Below, in pieces: positions 1-14,909 of a DNA stretch of 64,000 nt. Below the pieces are notes generated by a model. That model made no database searches, had not been told where the DNA came from, and saw only the letters and a program-made list of their open reading frames with translations. Every line of letters starts with the position of its first letter. Position 1 is the first letter of the stretch. Both the position numbers and the translations under genes were made by a program. Source of the DNA: Acanthaster planci (Eukaryota; Echinodermata; Asteroidea; Valvatida; Acanthasteridae); the NCBI RefSeq assembly GCF_001949145.1, contig NW_019091370.1:360804-424803 (forward strand). Direction: 5' to 3'.

Positions 1-3000
1 GAAAAACTGACTTGCATAGATATTGACGTTGTCTTGAGATTTGATTTCACCTTCCATGTATTGTCCTCGATTGAATTTAGAATTCCGTTCAGACTTCGCC
101 AACATGTAGTCTTTTGTTCCCGACTCACCTCCGTTGTTATTGTTCGACCACTTCAAGGGCAGCAGAAGAAAGCCGCGTCTCAAATCAAGAAACGGCCTGA
201 AAATTGCCTGCCTGAATTTCGAGAACAGTTCTTGAAACCTTCCTCGTCTTCTACCTTCGTTTTCCTGTCTCTGCAATCTTTATTAAATTAGGGGGCGGAT
301 GCACAATAGGACGTAGGTGGCGCTCTTGCAGGGTTCTGTTCTGGGATAGCTGTACTGCACGTCTGTGCAATTTTACAACAAAAATAGGCACACAAGGCCA
401 AGGAGGCGGTGATATATGTACAGTGACTAACGAACTACAACAAATATAACTTTTGCGGTCAGCTTTTAGAGAGTTATAACATAATTCCATTTTGTCATGA
501 TGTGTGGTTTTTTTTATGAAAGAGTGCAAAAATAAATAAGCATAACCTTTTTTTTCTTTATTGTAAGACGGAATTGAATATCCCGAACAGGCCAAGCAGA
601 ATCAACCAGTAAGTATTTTCGACATAGCAATAATACTTTTTCCGATACGTTCAGGTATTTTACCAATTAATGTCTATGATGTTCATATCAATGTTTGAAA
701 CTCGGACACGCCTTTTAACTAAATGTTATGTATTAAATTTATCAATTCTTGGTAGATGGTAAACCGAAAAATCCTTGTACCCTCAAGTTGAAATGATTTC
801 TTTTAATCATGATGAAGGCGGCCTGTGAAATGTCATATCCCACTGCATAACCTTTGAAACAAACTACATCTGTTTAATCCTCTACACCAGCTGTTTTTAA
901 CCTCACAACTGGTGTAGGTTGGGCCGATGGGGCTAATTCAACCCCCCCCCCACTTCACTTCACCTTACCACAAACAGATTTTATTGAAATTACGGCTCTA
1001 TTATCATATTTACAAATTACATATTTGTAAAGTTTCTGCTCGCTCTGAAGACCGAGAGTTTGGGAGTTTTGTGCCAAAAATTCACAAATTCCATTCGTTG
1101 GTGTGGGCTGGAAAACCCAAATGGAATAATCTTTTGTTTTGAACTAGGAAAAGATTACACCTTCCCAACCCGATAAACGAAGCAGAAATAACGTTGCGAT
1201 CATGCCTTGCTCTCAGTGACTTGGTCAGTCAATAGGTGAATCACTAAAAAGCCCGCACTCTTTTTCATTCCTCATTGATTTTTTCAGAATGAGAAAAATA
1301 AATCATTTCTCTTCTCCTCTACCTTTCTTTGGCCCCGAAAGCTCTTAAAACGACTGCAACCTAACCAAAAAAAAATTGAAGACAATTTCCTGGCAAGGTA
1401 AACAAATTCAAAGGACCAAGGCGACTGTGAAGGACCTTTTCAGGAACTGCTTTTGTCCTTTCTGGACAGAATTCATGGGGAAATAAAGCTCTAAAGTGAA
1501 GTCGGAGGTAAATTTGGTCGTGGCTCTCTGGAGCACACCTTTCTCTGCCACCGCTGCGAGAATTTGAGCTTACCGTCAAATCGCTCCATGTCAACTGCCT
1601 AATTTTATAAATAAATTCCTTTCCGAGTGCATTAGGGCCGATTCGAACAATAGCTCCCGGACGATCAGCTACTACCTCCGAGATGCTCCACACTTTGTCT
1701 CTTTTTTCCAATTCAGTTTTTTTATTGAGGCAAAATGCAGGAACGCGCAATCTTGGCTGAAAGAGATATTCCCTTCCCACCATTCCCTTGACTGAGTGAA
1801 GAAATGGCGGATCTTTAATGACATTACTCGTCCCTGTCTACGAACGGGGATGAATGGGCACTGGACGGTGGGACCGGGTGTTGGGCAACCCCCCGAGATC
1901 AAGCTCTTTTCTTGTCCGAGTCTGCGGCATTATTCAAACCTCTCAGGGAGACAGCTAACAGAATTCTGCTGGCGGAGAAAGGAGAGAGGAGGAAATCAGA
2001 ATCGTTGTCAATCTTTTGGCAATCTCACTTCATCTTCTGCAAAGAAAAAAAAGTCATGCGGCCGGCCGAAACGATCGGCCGGGAGAGAAATTGTTGTCGA
2101 GTCGGGGACTTGAATGCACGAGGTTTTTCATTTATTGAATTAGACTGTAGCTGCGCACAATGCGGCAGCACTCTCGCCACCTGTCAGCGGTTGAGATGCC
2201 GGTTACAAGTGCTCTACTTGTCGATACACAGACGGGCGAAACAAGTTGCACAGAGCGGGCCTCCCATGCGTCGATGCCACCGGTGAGAAACCGCCTCACT
2301 GGGGGAGACCCGCGATCTAACATTCCCCTACGTCGCTCGATCAATACGCGCTGAAATTAGAAAAAAAAATGAATATGCCCACGTTGAGGCTATCACTTTA
2401 TTTGCGTTAATCATTCCAAAGCTCATTTCGTCAGATATACAAAGCCGTGTTGGGAAAACTCCGTACTCGAAACCAGGCAAGATAACGATTTCAGTACGTG
2501 CGCATTAGGTTGAGGTAGAGGTGTCGAAAAGAGTTGTGACATTTTGAGAGATGGCATGGTCTCCGTGGAAAAGTCTTTCTTTTTCAGATACATAGTCAAT
2601 ACAAAAAATTACAACAAAGAAATGTAGTTTTACTGTCAAGTTGGTAAGTGATGATACATAATTGTTCCTGAAAGCTCAAGAACACTATCGGTGCTTTTCA
2701 AGAGACCACAGTAACCCATGAATCAAATCCTTTCCTTTGAGGAGACTGTTGGAAGTCAAGCAGTTCGTACATTCTGACACAGAACGGCCCCGGCAAACAA
2801 TTGGAAAGTCCGGATACAGAGAGCCCGTGGGATCGATGGGAATTGAACGCTAAGTCTGTCCCTTGTCGCGTCAAGCTGGTCCATCGATTGGGCGGTCAAA
2901 GTGGCAACCCATTAGGGCTGCACGCATACCGAATCTTTTGTTGCTATGAAAAAACGACATCTTGCAGACTTTGAAGGATGTAACTGGGAGCAAGACAAAG

Positions 3001-3832
3001 TGAGAGATTCAGTCGCTGATTGGTGGGAAAACTGACAGGGAAACAACTGAAAATACACGTGTCTTTGTCCACCAGCGGAAATAGCAAATTACACACTTTA
3101 ATGAATTATGTCTTAAAGAAGCCTTGAGCCCACCTCTCGATGGAAGAAGGTATATTATTCATCAGCCTCACAATAAACGTTGATTAGAATAGTTTTTTCA
3201 GGAAAATGAGGACTTTCACTGTGCTTAAACTCAAAGCATTTCCAAAATAGAGTTTCAAACTTGTCTTTGCCCAAAGACCATGCGACCTTAATTTGTCCCT
3301 GTGAAGTCCCACCCTGCCGAGGGAGTCGCATCTGGATGGAATATCGCCAAATTCTCTAACTCTACGCCAAAATGTACCGTCAAAATTGACCATTCCAAGA
3401 GAATGACATATCTTTCGTGATGACCGCGGCCTTGCAGGAAAAAATAATGTAATTATGGGAAAACAATTACCGATTGAAATGCACCTGTGGTATCCTGCCA
3501 ACACTATCATCAACGTATCGCTGATTGGTGGGACGAAGGCCGCGTTGTAAAGTGTGAAAAAAAACGACCTGTTTATAAGACTAACTGATGAGATATGAAA
3601 GTCACTAATGGACCGATATATAATGTGGTAGCGGTAGGAGCGCGGGTTTTTCTCTTTTGGACATTTTTGTGAACGGTCGTGTTTGCCCCAAACGCCCTCT
3701 ACTTTTAGCTGTGAAACCTTGACTTAATTATTATGGTAAGTACGGGTAGTTTGTTTTTTTCAAATCAAAACAAGAAAATATATCTGCGGCACAAACATTC
3801 ACAAAATGTTTATAATCATAAATCATTACAGT
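1..3832. other. Intergenic stretch, no supported gene
   Basis: AT-rich sequence with short open frames on both strands (the longest about 140 codons, 1361-1783 minus). None has recognisable domains, consistent splice sites or a plausible composition. There is a short C homopolymer near 942-951. I see no RNA gene. Confidence 0.6.
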
Positions 3833-4167
3833 TTTTATATAGTGCTTTTAACCAACTCAGATCAAAGCGCTTTCCATTATTATGACCCCTGTTCACTGGG
3901 CCCATGACATATTCCAAGTACCAACTCAGCTCCTTGGAGAGTACTGCCATTTCGGCGCAAAGCAGCTAAATCAATTACAATAACCATCTCTGCCCTCACA
4001 GGTAGGCCTACCCAATTACTCCTGGGTGGGGAAAGGAATGAGTGACAAAGTGCTTTGCCCAAGGGCACACGCCCCATGACCCCCAGCCTGGATTCGAACC
4101 CGCAACCCGCAGCTTTACTCACCGACTACGAATCCAATGCTCTCAACCACGAGGCCAAGGCACTCCC
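3833..4167 (-). repeat. tRNA-derived SINE
   Basis: Read on the minus strand, the element starts near 4167 with a tRNA-like head. It has an A-box-like stretch (TGGCCTCGTGGTTGAGAGC, around 4157-4135) and a perfect B box, GGTTCGAATCC, near 4100-4090. These are the internal promoter elements of RNA polymerase III. A tRNA-unrelated body of about 250 bases follows. The 3' tail carries AAGCGCTTTGATC and then TTAAAAGCACTATATAAAAA, which resembles tails that SINEs share with partner LINEs. The body is too long and too diverged downstream to be a functional tRNA gene. No clear target-site duplication is visible, so both ends are approximate. The short open frames over this interval are translations of the SINE. 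Confidence 0.8.
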
Positions 4168-7100
4168 CTTCACAGAAAGTTTGCAAACTGGAGAATGGGG
4201 AATCTTTGGGTTCAAATTCTGTCTCTCAATCGCACAAATTTTTCACGGCCGACAGGTCACACCCGTCATTTGTCTAATCATTGATCGCCATTTCTGAGTT
4301 GAGTGCATACAACGCGGGAGGTACCTCTGGAAAAAAATGCTCTGCACAATTTGCACAAAGATTACCAAAAAAATGCAACTGAAAACAAAATTTGAAGGCA
4401 TAATTCGATCTTTAAGCTTTTCTGAAATATTTCTAACACAGCAAGTCCTTTCTCATTTCCTTTTTACTTTTTTAAAATGAAAAACAAACAATATAGGCTT
4501 CCCTCTTCAATTTGATTCTGTTCAGCAAGGACAAACTTTAGGCTCCAAAATCGCACTGATGAAACCGTTGGTCCTTTATCCTTAAAGGATATCTTCTTGA
4601 ATTTCCAAAATGTTTCAACCGTTGGTGAGTTTGGTCCTGGATTTCTGAGTGATGACATCTTCACCTACAGCGTATCTGTTGTCTTCTCATATGTGTTCCC
4701 TCAAGCGCCCTTCAAGATTTTTTTAAACAAATTTAAAAGACTCTATATACGTTTTAAAAGTTTCGTAAAACCCTGTTCCGGAATTGAGACAACAAAGTCG
4801 TGTTGGCTGCATGAACGCTTGCATTTTGATCATACGAAAGCACATTCTTTACTTGATGGGACCTAGGAGGTATTCTAGCCGTGCGTTTACCATCAATCCG
4901 CTCTCATCAACCATCCCACTCCTGCCGAGCGAACATGCGTCGTGTTATTCCGCCTCCATACCCGCCAACACTGACCCGGAAGTGTTACAAAGAACCAAGC
5001 CGGAACCATGTCGTCGACACTATGTCGCCTTTTCTGTAACGGCTTGTCGCCCATCGATTGGACAAGGCTAGGCATTTCAGTCCAGTGTGGGGTGGGCATT
5101 TTTCTTGCTATAATTTGAGTGCTGATTTAGGTTTAACAAAGAGTAATCCAAGACGACAGAATAAAAATGTCTGCTAACTTTAGAGCTAAGTACTCTGAGC
5201 CGTTGTTTGTACAAAACGCCTATAGCAATCAACAGCACACGGAGTCTACAGACGCAGTAAATACGCCACCCACTCGTCATTCTGTTCTCTCGGTATTCGA
5301 CCCAGGGAACAAAAGGGAGACACTTTAAAAGCGCGAGAAATGAAGCAAAATACAGCCTTGCAGAGACAGAACAAAGAAGAATAGATTATGCAAAATACTG
5401 AGGCACCAGACTAATCCACTACGTGATGAGGGCGCCCTTTATATTTCATGGTTAGATTAAAAACGGAGGAAAAATCATAATTATGTACATTAGTATTTGA
5501 TTTAGAATAACAGATCCAGGTTCCAGTCAGGTGGAGAATTAATCGGTCAACTTCAAAGGAATGCCTCGAAACTAACGAAAACAGGCTACTGCCTTTGAAA
5601 GCAGAGCAAGACAGAACATACCAATAAAGAAGCAGTTAGACCCGTGTATATCGGGTAAAGCTTTAGGAGAATTGCATCGTGCATAAATAAGCCAGTTGGG
5701 CTCGGGACTGTATTATCTAGAACAAGATAATTAGTCTTAGGTATTAGAGCAGTAGCTGTCTGCATATCATTTCACACGAGTTTGTTGTCGTTTTTACAAT
5801 GTGTTGGTGTAACTCAGAAAAGGCAGCGAACATGTGCACTGTTTCAATTCATAAGCACTGAGTATGTTATTACGTCGCAGTTTTTCAAAACAAATTTCGC
5901 TGTATGTTACATCGATATAATACCCCTTCCTTTTCCGGAAAAGATGTCAAGTTTCACCAATGTATTGCGCTGCATTAATTGCTGCTGCCTCTAGGTGAGT
6001 ATTTGCATTCAAAGCCCGTTTTAAAAAAGTCCTTGATGCCTTATAAATACAGGGGCGCAGATTTTTGTTTACCAGGCAAGCCACTAGGGATGACTGGGGA
6101 TGACGTGACATGCGTTTCTGTTTTTCTTTGATCCCTTTGTCATGACTACCTTCTTTAAAATTCATCCTGAACCAGTCGTCGCAACAAAATCCAGGGCCTT
6201 GATTATTCGATTCTTGATGTGAAGACAGAAAATCCAAAATCATTTTACCGTCCACAACGGCAGCCACGTGGCCATGCAAGCGTAATAATGCTTGCTTGTA
6301 AGTTTTCACTCAGTCAATTTAGCCATACTTATTGCTTTTGTTCCTCTTAAAGTAAAAGCTTTTACTACACGCAACCGTGTCAAAATGAATTTACAACTAC
6401 CCGTGAGGAGGTGTCTAAATTTGCCCCTTTTATTAGGCCTTAAATGTAACTTAATTCCATTATATTCTCTTTAAAATCACATCCACCTTTATTAAGAGTA
6501 TGACTAAATGGGTTGTTTCCCTGCAGGGGGGAAATTTCACCCATTGTTGAACGGAGAAAAGTTGGCAGAAAGACGAGTCTTTTGTCAATTTGACAAATCT
6601 TTTATGGATTGCTGCCTCCATTGCTTCATTGTATTATGTTCATGGTCATTTTGGGTGGTAATTAATTCCCATGAAAGAGAAGGCAACATTCTAGGGCAGC
6701 ATTAATCATTTTGATCTTTGCTTTTGAGACTATCTATCGGATCTGCTAAAAGTGAGTTACACGAAAAAAAAGTCGAAACTATAAACATCCCTTCAAAACT
6801 GAATTTTTTGCAGTTTCATAAAACAGAAGTTCCAGAAATGGCCATCTATTATACAATGCACAACTCAAAGTAATTAAGAAGAATCATCCCTCATTTTCTA
6901 AAGCGGTTTAATTACCATTTCTATCTTCATAATCACATTACAGTTTATTCAGTAACTTGCTCGAGCTGTGTGAAATTATTTAAAGCTGTTTTCTTCGCAA
7001 GATAAGAAAATTGAACCGAGGTCAAGCAGAGGTTGCATCCAGGGCAAAGAGGAAAGGAATCTCCCCGCCGCTGGAAATTCGGGGGAAGGATTTTAAAACG

Positions 7101-10100
7101 AATCGGGAAAGACAGTTGTAGACTAGACAGCTTGGAGTCTAGCCTGTCAATGCCAAACTAAAGAGTAGTCAATTTGTCAACAACTGGGGTGAAAAATAAC
7201 CTTCAGGCATTTTAAAGATTTTTTCCTGTTATTTTAGATTGAGGCTCTTTTCTTGCAGTTTTGTGAAGAGAATGGATGTGTTCACAGAGAATTGACTGGT
7301 TATAGTGGGGAAAAAACCACGTTTTTACAAAAACACGTACACTGTATAGACCTACCACTGTTGCTAAGCTTCATTATTGTTATTAAAGTATATTTAATGA
7401 CTACAATAAAATAAATACACTCGAATTCATTTTCAAATCTTCCACATCTCAGAGTTTTTCCAAGAAGAACGGCTTCTCTCGTCATTTCAACTCCACCTGG
7501 CTACATGAACCACAAAATCATGAGACGATTTCGTTCATCCATAAAATCAGTGTAAAGTGTAAAAAAAATGCAGGTCTTCCAACTGTGTGTGTTCAATGCA
7601 TAGGCCCACTAGTGCCTGTTTATGCTGTTTGCAATCAGCATTAGTCACTTAGGACAGTACCTAGGAAATGCCTTTATCAGTCGCTTTGATTTCTTCAGAT
7701 CTGCCCAAGGGGTTGAGAATCGGCCTGTAATCCCTGAAAAACATCACCACCTGTAAACCCATTACTTGCACCGTTCCACCCCTGCCTTTCCCACCAGTCC
7801 TTCGTCCTATCAATGCAACATATTGCCTAATCCTACCGCCCTGTCTTTCTTGCCCATAGCCAGTTCAAGAAAACCTGCGAAGATGTGAATCAAAGCACGG
7901 CACACATCCAGGCCTCGCGGCGAGCACTTTACACTCAATGGTCGGCTGTTTATCTTAGCAAAACTACACAACACCAACAACTAACATGGAGGCTGGATGC
8001 CATTTTTTTCCCGGGAGAAATTACGCATGAAATTGATGGTTTTATAAAAGTGGTGTGTTGTTCATTTCAGGGGGCTGCCCTGCGGGCCCAGAAAGGGGGT
8101 GAGCTTGGGATGGGCTCTTTGGCAAGCCACGCCGGCCGACAGATGGTCGCTACGACACCGGTAACTTGCAACGCGGGTACATTTCGTATAACTGCCTTGC
8201 AGCGACCGGCGAGCTCTACACTGCAGTGGTAACGGGCAAGGAAGGCTTAATCCACTTACTAACCGTACCCGACTCGACGTAGGTCTTGAGGAGTTGAGAC
8301 ACGTTGACAGCAAACTGCGCATTTTAAGACATCTCAGGAAAAGAGTAGGCATTTACTTATTTATTTATCTATTTATTTTAAATCCTCAGACATAAAAAAA
8401 ACAATAAAGGATTGTACAGGGGCTGTCTAGGAAATACAACTTTCATTTTTTTAAAGCAGTCATCCAAAGATGTGTATGTCCAGACCCTTACAACAATAAG
8501 TGAAATGAAAGAAACCAAAACAAAAACAATGTAAAATGCACATATAAAACCAAAACATAAAAAAGAAAACAAAAACATGGTATTTGATAAACAATTCAAA
8601 AAGCGAAAAGAAAAAAATTAACAAGCTAACTAAAAACCGACCACCCCAAAGTTGTAAACACAAATAGGAAAACCAAAAAATACAACAAATAAAACCATAT
8701 CAGACACAAGTTATAAAGGAACAAAGCAAAACGAGGTACATATAAATCGCAACTAGAAAATCGACACATTAAAAACGATCAACGAAAGTATAAAACAAAA
8801 CCTTCCAAAAATAAAGACGGTTACGAGCCTAGTTCACAAAAAGATAAAGACAGCCAGCCAGTAGACTGTCTGATTAACTGAAAAATGACCATGTACGAAA
8901 AACCAGATCATGAGTAAGACAGCACATAAACGAACATATCGAATGGGAAGATTAGGTTTTCATTTTGACCGCAATGTTTATCTTAAAAATCACAATTGAA
9001 AATTACCTAAGACTGTGCGTATTTAAACAAAAAATGAACCATGGATTTTCGGCGCTCTTTCTAATAAAGCCTGTAGCCACGTGCTTATACTTTCCTTTAT
9101 ATTGCGAATAAAGTGAAAATAAGTTCCAATGTAAAAAGAAAAATATACATATAACATTAAAACCCTCGTTACATTCATTCCCGTAATACTCCCTCCTTTT
9201 CCCCAAAGCATCACTTTCCAATTCCTGGTGGCAATATTTCTCTTGTCATCTTCGCCTTTCTTTTCATCAAAGATCGTCATCATCCTTCATCTCTGTCCTC
9301 GCAATATGCATTAACTTGACCCACTCTCTGACTCTCCTCGCCTCGCAGTTCATTACCTATTTTCCACTCCGTATTCCTTGGTCTGACTATCATCACCCTT
9401 TTAGTTTCTCTTAATCGCTAACATTTCTTAAGCATATCTCCATAGGCCTTGCTACGTGAATTCGGAGAGCAATGTTGACGATAAGGTTTTTCAAACAACA
9501 GTCGAATTTGTGATCGATACATGGACATAATTTCCCTTCTTTTCCCCAAACTGAGTCATTTTAAAAGAAGTCTTTCCTTGAAATGTCAATTAATTTGCAA
9601 ATCGAGAAAGCTAGAAGGTCGTTGTTTCTATCTGTGCGAATTTTTCCCAAAGGCAAATTGACGATTTGTACATTTTACATCACTGTAGCCACCAAGCAGT
9701 TTGCAGCATTCTTTGTATATTGCATTTCCAGAAACGTGCAAAAAGTGAACTGAGAATAGTACTTGTAGTTTATCGTATTCTTTTATCAATCTTATCTCGT
9801 TGTGATCACTCTCAGAAACGCTTCAAATTGAATAATCACATAATTATTTCTCCTCCTTCCCCTCATTCTTTAGGCTTAGAAAATCGGGGGACGATCGCTA
9901 CTTAAACAAAGAGGAGAACAACCGAGTCCTACAAGGAAATGATGGTGAGCTATCATTTATTTCTCTTTATACCAGCATGTGGAAATGACGCTACACATAG
10001 CGCTGCAACACTGCAACTGCAACTCTGCAACGTGAACAACTCGATGGCACACGTACGGCAGAAGCTTGAACTGGTTTCCCTTGTCTTCCAACCACGGGAG

Positions 10101-13100
10101 GCAGAGGGGTCAAGGAGGTAAATTTCACGGCGAGTCCATTAATTCCACACTTTGCCAGAAGAATCGGCACCCTTTTAAAACACCGATTTGTATTTTACCA
10201 GGTTGCGACGCGTTTTCAAGCCGACAACTAAGGCACAATGGACGGCACGTGCAAGGCGCGTGTGACACGCTCACAACCGAGCGTCTGCCGCGCGGGATCC
10301 CGGGATTGATCTCACATAACTCCGAAGGGCGACTGTCATACATTTTGGTCGCGAACAGGGCGCTGGCCTTGCCCTCAAATTCAGGCCAATGGATACTGTA
10401 AACAACCACATTTTATTTGTTCTCTGTTAGATTGTGATAATGTTGCGTTGGTAAAGCCAGATGCGCCTATGTTAGAAACACATTAGGCACTCCGCGTCTC
10501 GATGTTAGCATTGTAGTCTACTAAAAAACCAGCGGGAAGTTTCCATTAATAAAAAAGAGAACTACATTAAACAAGCTCCGCTTGAAAAAGGAGTTATTGG
10601 CACAACAGATGTGCGTTGAAAAGCCCTGAAAATAAAAATCAGCGTTCACAATGAGATTTTTTTCTGCAAAAAGTAGCAACAGTAATTGACCAATTTGCCG
10701 TTCTTTGAGTATATGCGTTTGTCGTTATGGCTTGGATTATTCAACGACAATGCAAACCAACCTTTTACAGAGCGTAAAGATCAAATTCCCCGGACTGTTC
10801 GTTTTCTTTACTCAAAAGGCCTGCAAGGAATTTGTAGAATTATGTCTGCCGAAGTTTGTCGAGTGGAAACGCCAGAGTTGGGCAGTCGTTGTTCATATCC
10901 GATTTAAGGGTTAATAAAATCATAAAAGACGCTTCATGTACATTTTGTACTAAGCCGAGCATCACAATTGCACGTGCCTTATTTCATTGTCAAAGAAGAA
11001 AACTTCTCACAAAAATATTTCACGGCAGACAAATGGATCAAATCAGAAAACAATGCATGGGGAGACTTTACGAAATCGTTTGCTATGGGTATGATCAGTG
11101 AGGCTCAGCACGAAAGTATTTTAATCTGCTACATTATTAATTTAAATAACACAGTTTTAACATACATGTCACCATTCAGACAGCAAATCTGTCTTATTAG
11201 TCGTGTTTATGAGTAGAATGGACTCCAGTGAACGATCCTTTCAATCAGCTGCAACTAAACCAAATTATTTTTTAAAAATTAGAAAAAGGCAAAAAAGTTG
11301 TTTATCTCGAAGGAATTGCGTTGCCAATATATCACAACATGAACTACCACTATTACCTTATAAGTAGAAAAATGTAGCAGTGCGAAATTGTTACTGGTAT
11401 CAGCTTAGAGATGCAGAACGGTCGCAACCCCTCTTACAGAAAGAAGCAGCTTAGTACCAATGCTATATATCTACCGTAGATAGTGCGAAGAGTGCGTATA
11501 CCTGTTTATTACTCACGCCTCCCAAGTCAACAGAGTGTTGTGAACTGTTGCGAAAACATTTGGCCAGCGGCTGGACACAAGAAACAGTCCCTGCTTCTGG
11601 GGATTGTGATCTGGTCTGTCTCGCTGCTCTAGGCGGCACTTTAAGACGAGAAACAGAGAGATTTGCGCATAACACGCGCACTCTACCACCCTAAGGCACT
11701 GCCTGAAGCATCCACCAACATCCCAACCGTCTCTGGTTGAGGTAATTGCAAGGATGAAAATCCCGCGCCGGATCTGGCTCGGCGCCTCGTTAAACCAATT
11801 AGGACAGCTAATACAGTGTGTTTACACGATTTGCCATCATACCTTATACGTGGTTAAAAAAAATATAATCTGTTTAGTGATTTCAATAAGGTAGAATGCC
11901 AAAGTACTTTACTGCGTCTAGTTTCGGCAAGTATGGTAACGTATAGTATCACTTTGAAAGAGATAACTTGCCAAGGTTTCGAACGATTAAAATATGAGGA
12001 AGAGAAATAGATATACTGCAGTTTGACGTCATCAGAAAGACAGATAAACGCATTTTTTTGTGAGAAATGTGGTATTGTTCCAACTTTTGGATCGTTTTGC
12101 GCCGTGACGTCACGGTAGCTTCTCAGTGAGTCCTCCGATCCTCGACTCAGAGGCATAAGTATTCAGATGCTGTTATTTTATACAGGCTATCAGCGACATG
12201 TTCTGCAGAGTCTACCTGTGATCTAACAGAAAAATTCTGTGAAAGTTCCCTTTTAAGTGATTGTCTTGTCCCTTTGAACTTTGTGAAAAAAGTACTCATA
12301 AAAGATGCCCAAAGTCAAGGCATCACCCCGTCGGATTTGCAGAAGCCCCATTAGGTTATTGACCCACACCTGGCTATTTGCAATTTCATCAAAAATATCA
12401 TTGTGACAGGATTATAATAATAAGTGATCCTCTGCGTCAGTCGAAAATCTTTTCCTCATCAATTCAACTGCGACTACTAGCACATGCACCCTGCCTCAAA
12501 AAGCTCTATACACGTATCAATCTTGTTTTTGTCATAATTCAAAGTCTTCGATGGTTGTATTCTGTAGCAATTTTTTTTTCTGTAAGGGCAGAGTTTGCGA
12601 TCGAGAGCAAAAGCAGCTTTGCGTCCTAACCGGCGCCGTATTGCAGTAGGTATTATTTGTATGAAAGTGTACTTTCTGCTTATGGTAGTGCATTGCGTAG
12701 CATTCCAATACAATTCTTCCGTTTTCCTACCCGCATATACCGTACATCTCCCCAGGCTGTTTGCAGGCTCAAGAGCTATTAGTAGATATGATTAATACTA
12801 GTAAATGGTTTTTATCCATCGTCCAAAGGCAGATGGAATATACCGCCGCTTTGACCATCAGTCCCGGAGTACAACCGGGAATCTTTTTAGAATATTGATG
12901 TAATAAGTTAAAGAACTGACGATCCTTGTCGATGTAAGCGCGCGAGAGGCGATTGTTATATCCTTTGGTAGCTTAAGAAGCAAAAAAGGCGGGACTCTTC
13001 AAAAGGGTTCAAGTACAGGTACCAGCGTAGCGATTGTCACGCATCATTTACAAGTGGTAAGTAATCCGCTTACCAGCGAAGGAAATAATTCGGTTTGTGA

Positions 13101-14909
13101 CGTTGGGGGGGTTCTCCTTGTCTGCCTCTTCAACTACACGTTGGGAAAAAGTGCACGTAATGGAAATGAGTACGTGAGGTCAAGATGGCATTAGGGGCGA
13201 TTAGGCCACTTTTCGCCCCTAGGGTTAATTGTGTATGGTGTGGGAAATTCTTCTACTTCAACTTGTAGAAAAGGCTCACAAATCACGACAGTCGAGCGTG
13301 TCCGTCAGTAAATTGGGAAGAACTCGTGCCAGCAAAATTATGTTCCGTTTCCAATTTTTATGTCAGGGTGGTTGTGTGTGGAAGTGGACCCGAAATATTA
13401 ATCTTTTGACTCTTCCTAGCCCATTTCACGGTCGACAAAAAGGCGCGACGCGTATTGGCAATTTAATAATTATTTCCCACTGGGTCCTCAGTACACGCCG
13501 AGGCGACATCTGTCCGCGTTGCGCTTCCCTAATTTTAAGCTTTAATAACCTCAACAAAACCGAGTTACTGATCCAGAGGATCCAGAAAGAACCCAGTGTG
13601 AATTCTAGAATGCATAATATTAAATTATTACTGACTGATTTAGCGGCAGATGCACAGAGATCGGTTTACGTTAGAAACTCAACTTGGACAAGCTGTACTT
13701 CCGTTTCACAGACAGCAGCGATTAGGCAAAGGTTCTATAAACACACAAGTGCCACGTACACAACTAGTACACGGGCGGCTCTTTTTACTTTACATATTTT
13801 GTAATTAACCATTTAGGTTTTGTTTTGTGATTTAGCCATGGGGGGGGCGATAGGTTAAGCGCTCCGGGGCACTGCCTGAATAGAATCTAAATGTAGTAAT
13901 GGCGCCATCTAGGGGGTAAAGGTTGAAATTTTGTGCAAGTCCAATTTTCCAGATTGATTAAGATATATTATTTATGGTCATTCAGGTGAATCTTACAAAA
14001 CTCTCAAACCCAAACTTTTTATAGCCTTATTCCCTTATCCCTTGTTTCACTTTCTGTTTGTTTAAGCTCCTTGTTTCTTTGACTGAGCAAAATCGTTAAA
14101 ACTTTTTTTTTTATGTTAGCAGCTCTTCATAACCACTGAAGTTGTAGTGTGCGCTGTTTTTCTTGGTGTCACTGTCCTCCAATTAGGGCCCTCCCTATCC
14201 CCGCAGATCATATAGGTGAGACTACAGATGTTCAACTCACCATCCGAGCGCTAGCGCGCCGGGCTAGTACTTCTGCTGGAAATTTGCAGAGCGCCCCCAT
14301 TAGATGTACAAAGGAAATGTTTGTAAACTTATGATAAATTGGGGTAAATTAAACTTGAAGTGCCTTCAAATATAAACTTTTAAAACCAAAATGACTGTTC
14401 AGAGTCAAGACTTAAGTGTTAAAACTGACGTTTAAGGAAGCGTGAAGCAAAGTCTCTTTTATTAAAAAATTATGTGAAAGCATCAATAAATACATTCCAG
14501 ACTGGTGCAAATAAAATCATTATCAGTTTGGTATCTTTGATCAAACATTTTAGGACGAATCAACAGTATCTACCGAAATATTTGTCACCAGAAACAATCG
14601 GTCTCTGAACATATTACTTTGAATTAATCCAGCTTTGATATCATTACCTCACTATAACCCTTCTATTTTGATTATAAAATGCAAATTTAACGATTATAAT
14701 TTTCACGCATGCTCATTTTTTATTTACTTATTCCGTGCACACTGTTACATACACATTGTTGTTACTAAATTCTTAGCTTTCAATTGACAGAAAACATGGG
14801 AGGAGCTGTCATGGTTTAGCAGCAGGAAGAATTCAACTTGATTTGGGTACAAAGTCTTCTGTAATTAATCTTTGTATAGTGGTCCTTGAGAAACATTAAC
14901 TGTGCTCAG
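4168..14909. other. Intergenic stretch, no supported gene
   Basis: Several open frames of 60-190 codons occur (for example 13229-13804 plus), but their translations are unlike any family I know and no exon chain can be built. A TTTA-rich microsatellite (about 8352-8380) and an A-rich low-complexity stretch (about 8390-8800) lie here. GC-rich islands near 8070-8240 and 11560-11790 have no clear coding signal. Three near-identical copies of a short motif (TTTCACGGCCGACAG-like) occur at 4241, 11018 and 13434. Confidence 0.55.
8352..8380. repeat. (TTTA)n microsatellite
   Basis: Imperfect run of tttatttatctattta units directly before an A-rich stretch. No coding role is visible. Confidence 0.7.

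Noticed and set aside
2805-2895. tRNA-like GTTCAATTCCC on the minus strand
   Set aside because: B-box-like only; no convincing A box at the right spacing.
4085-4165. A functional tRNA gene on the minus strand
   Set aside because: A and B boxes are present but the sequence continues into a SINE body and does not fold into a proper cloverleaf with matched acceptor stem by eye.
4042-4297. Two overlapping 80-codon plus-strand frames
   Set aside because: They translate the tRNA-derived SINE and its flank.
13229-13804. 191-codon plus-strand open frame
   Set aside because: No domain, repeat-like composition, no splice partners; length is within chance for a 64-kb window in six frames.
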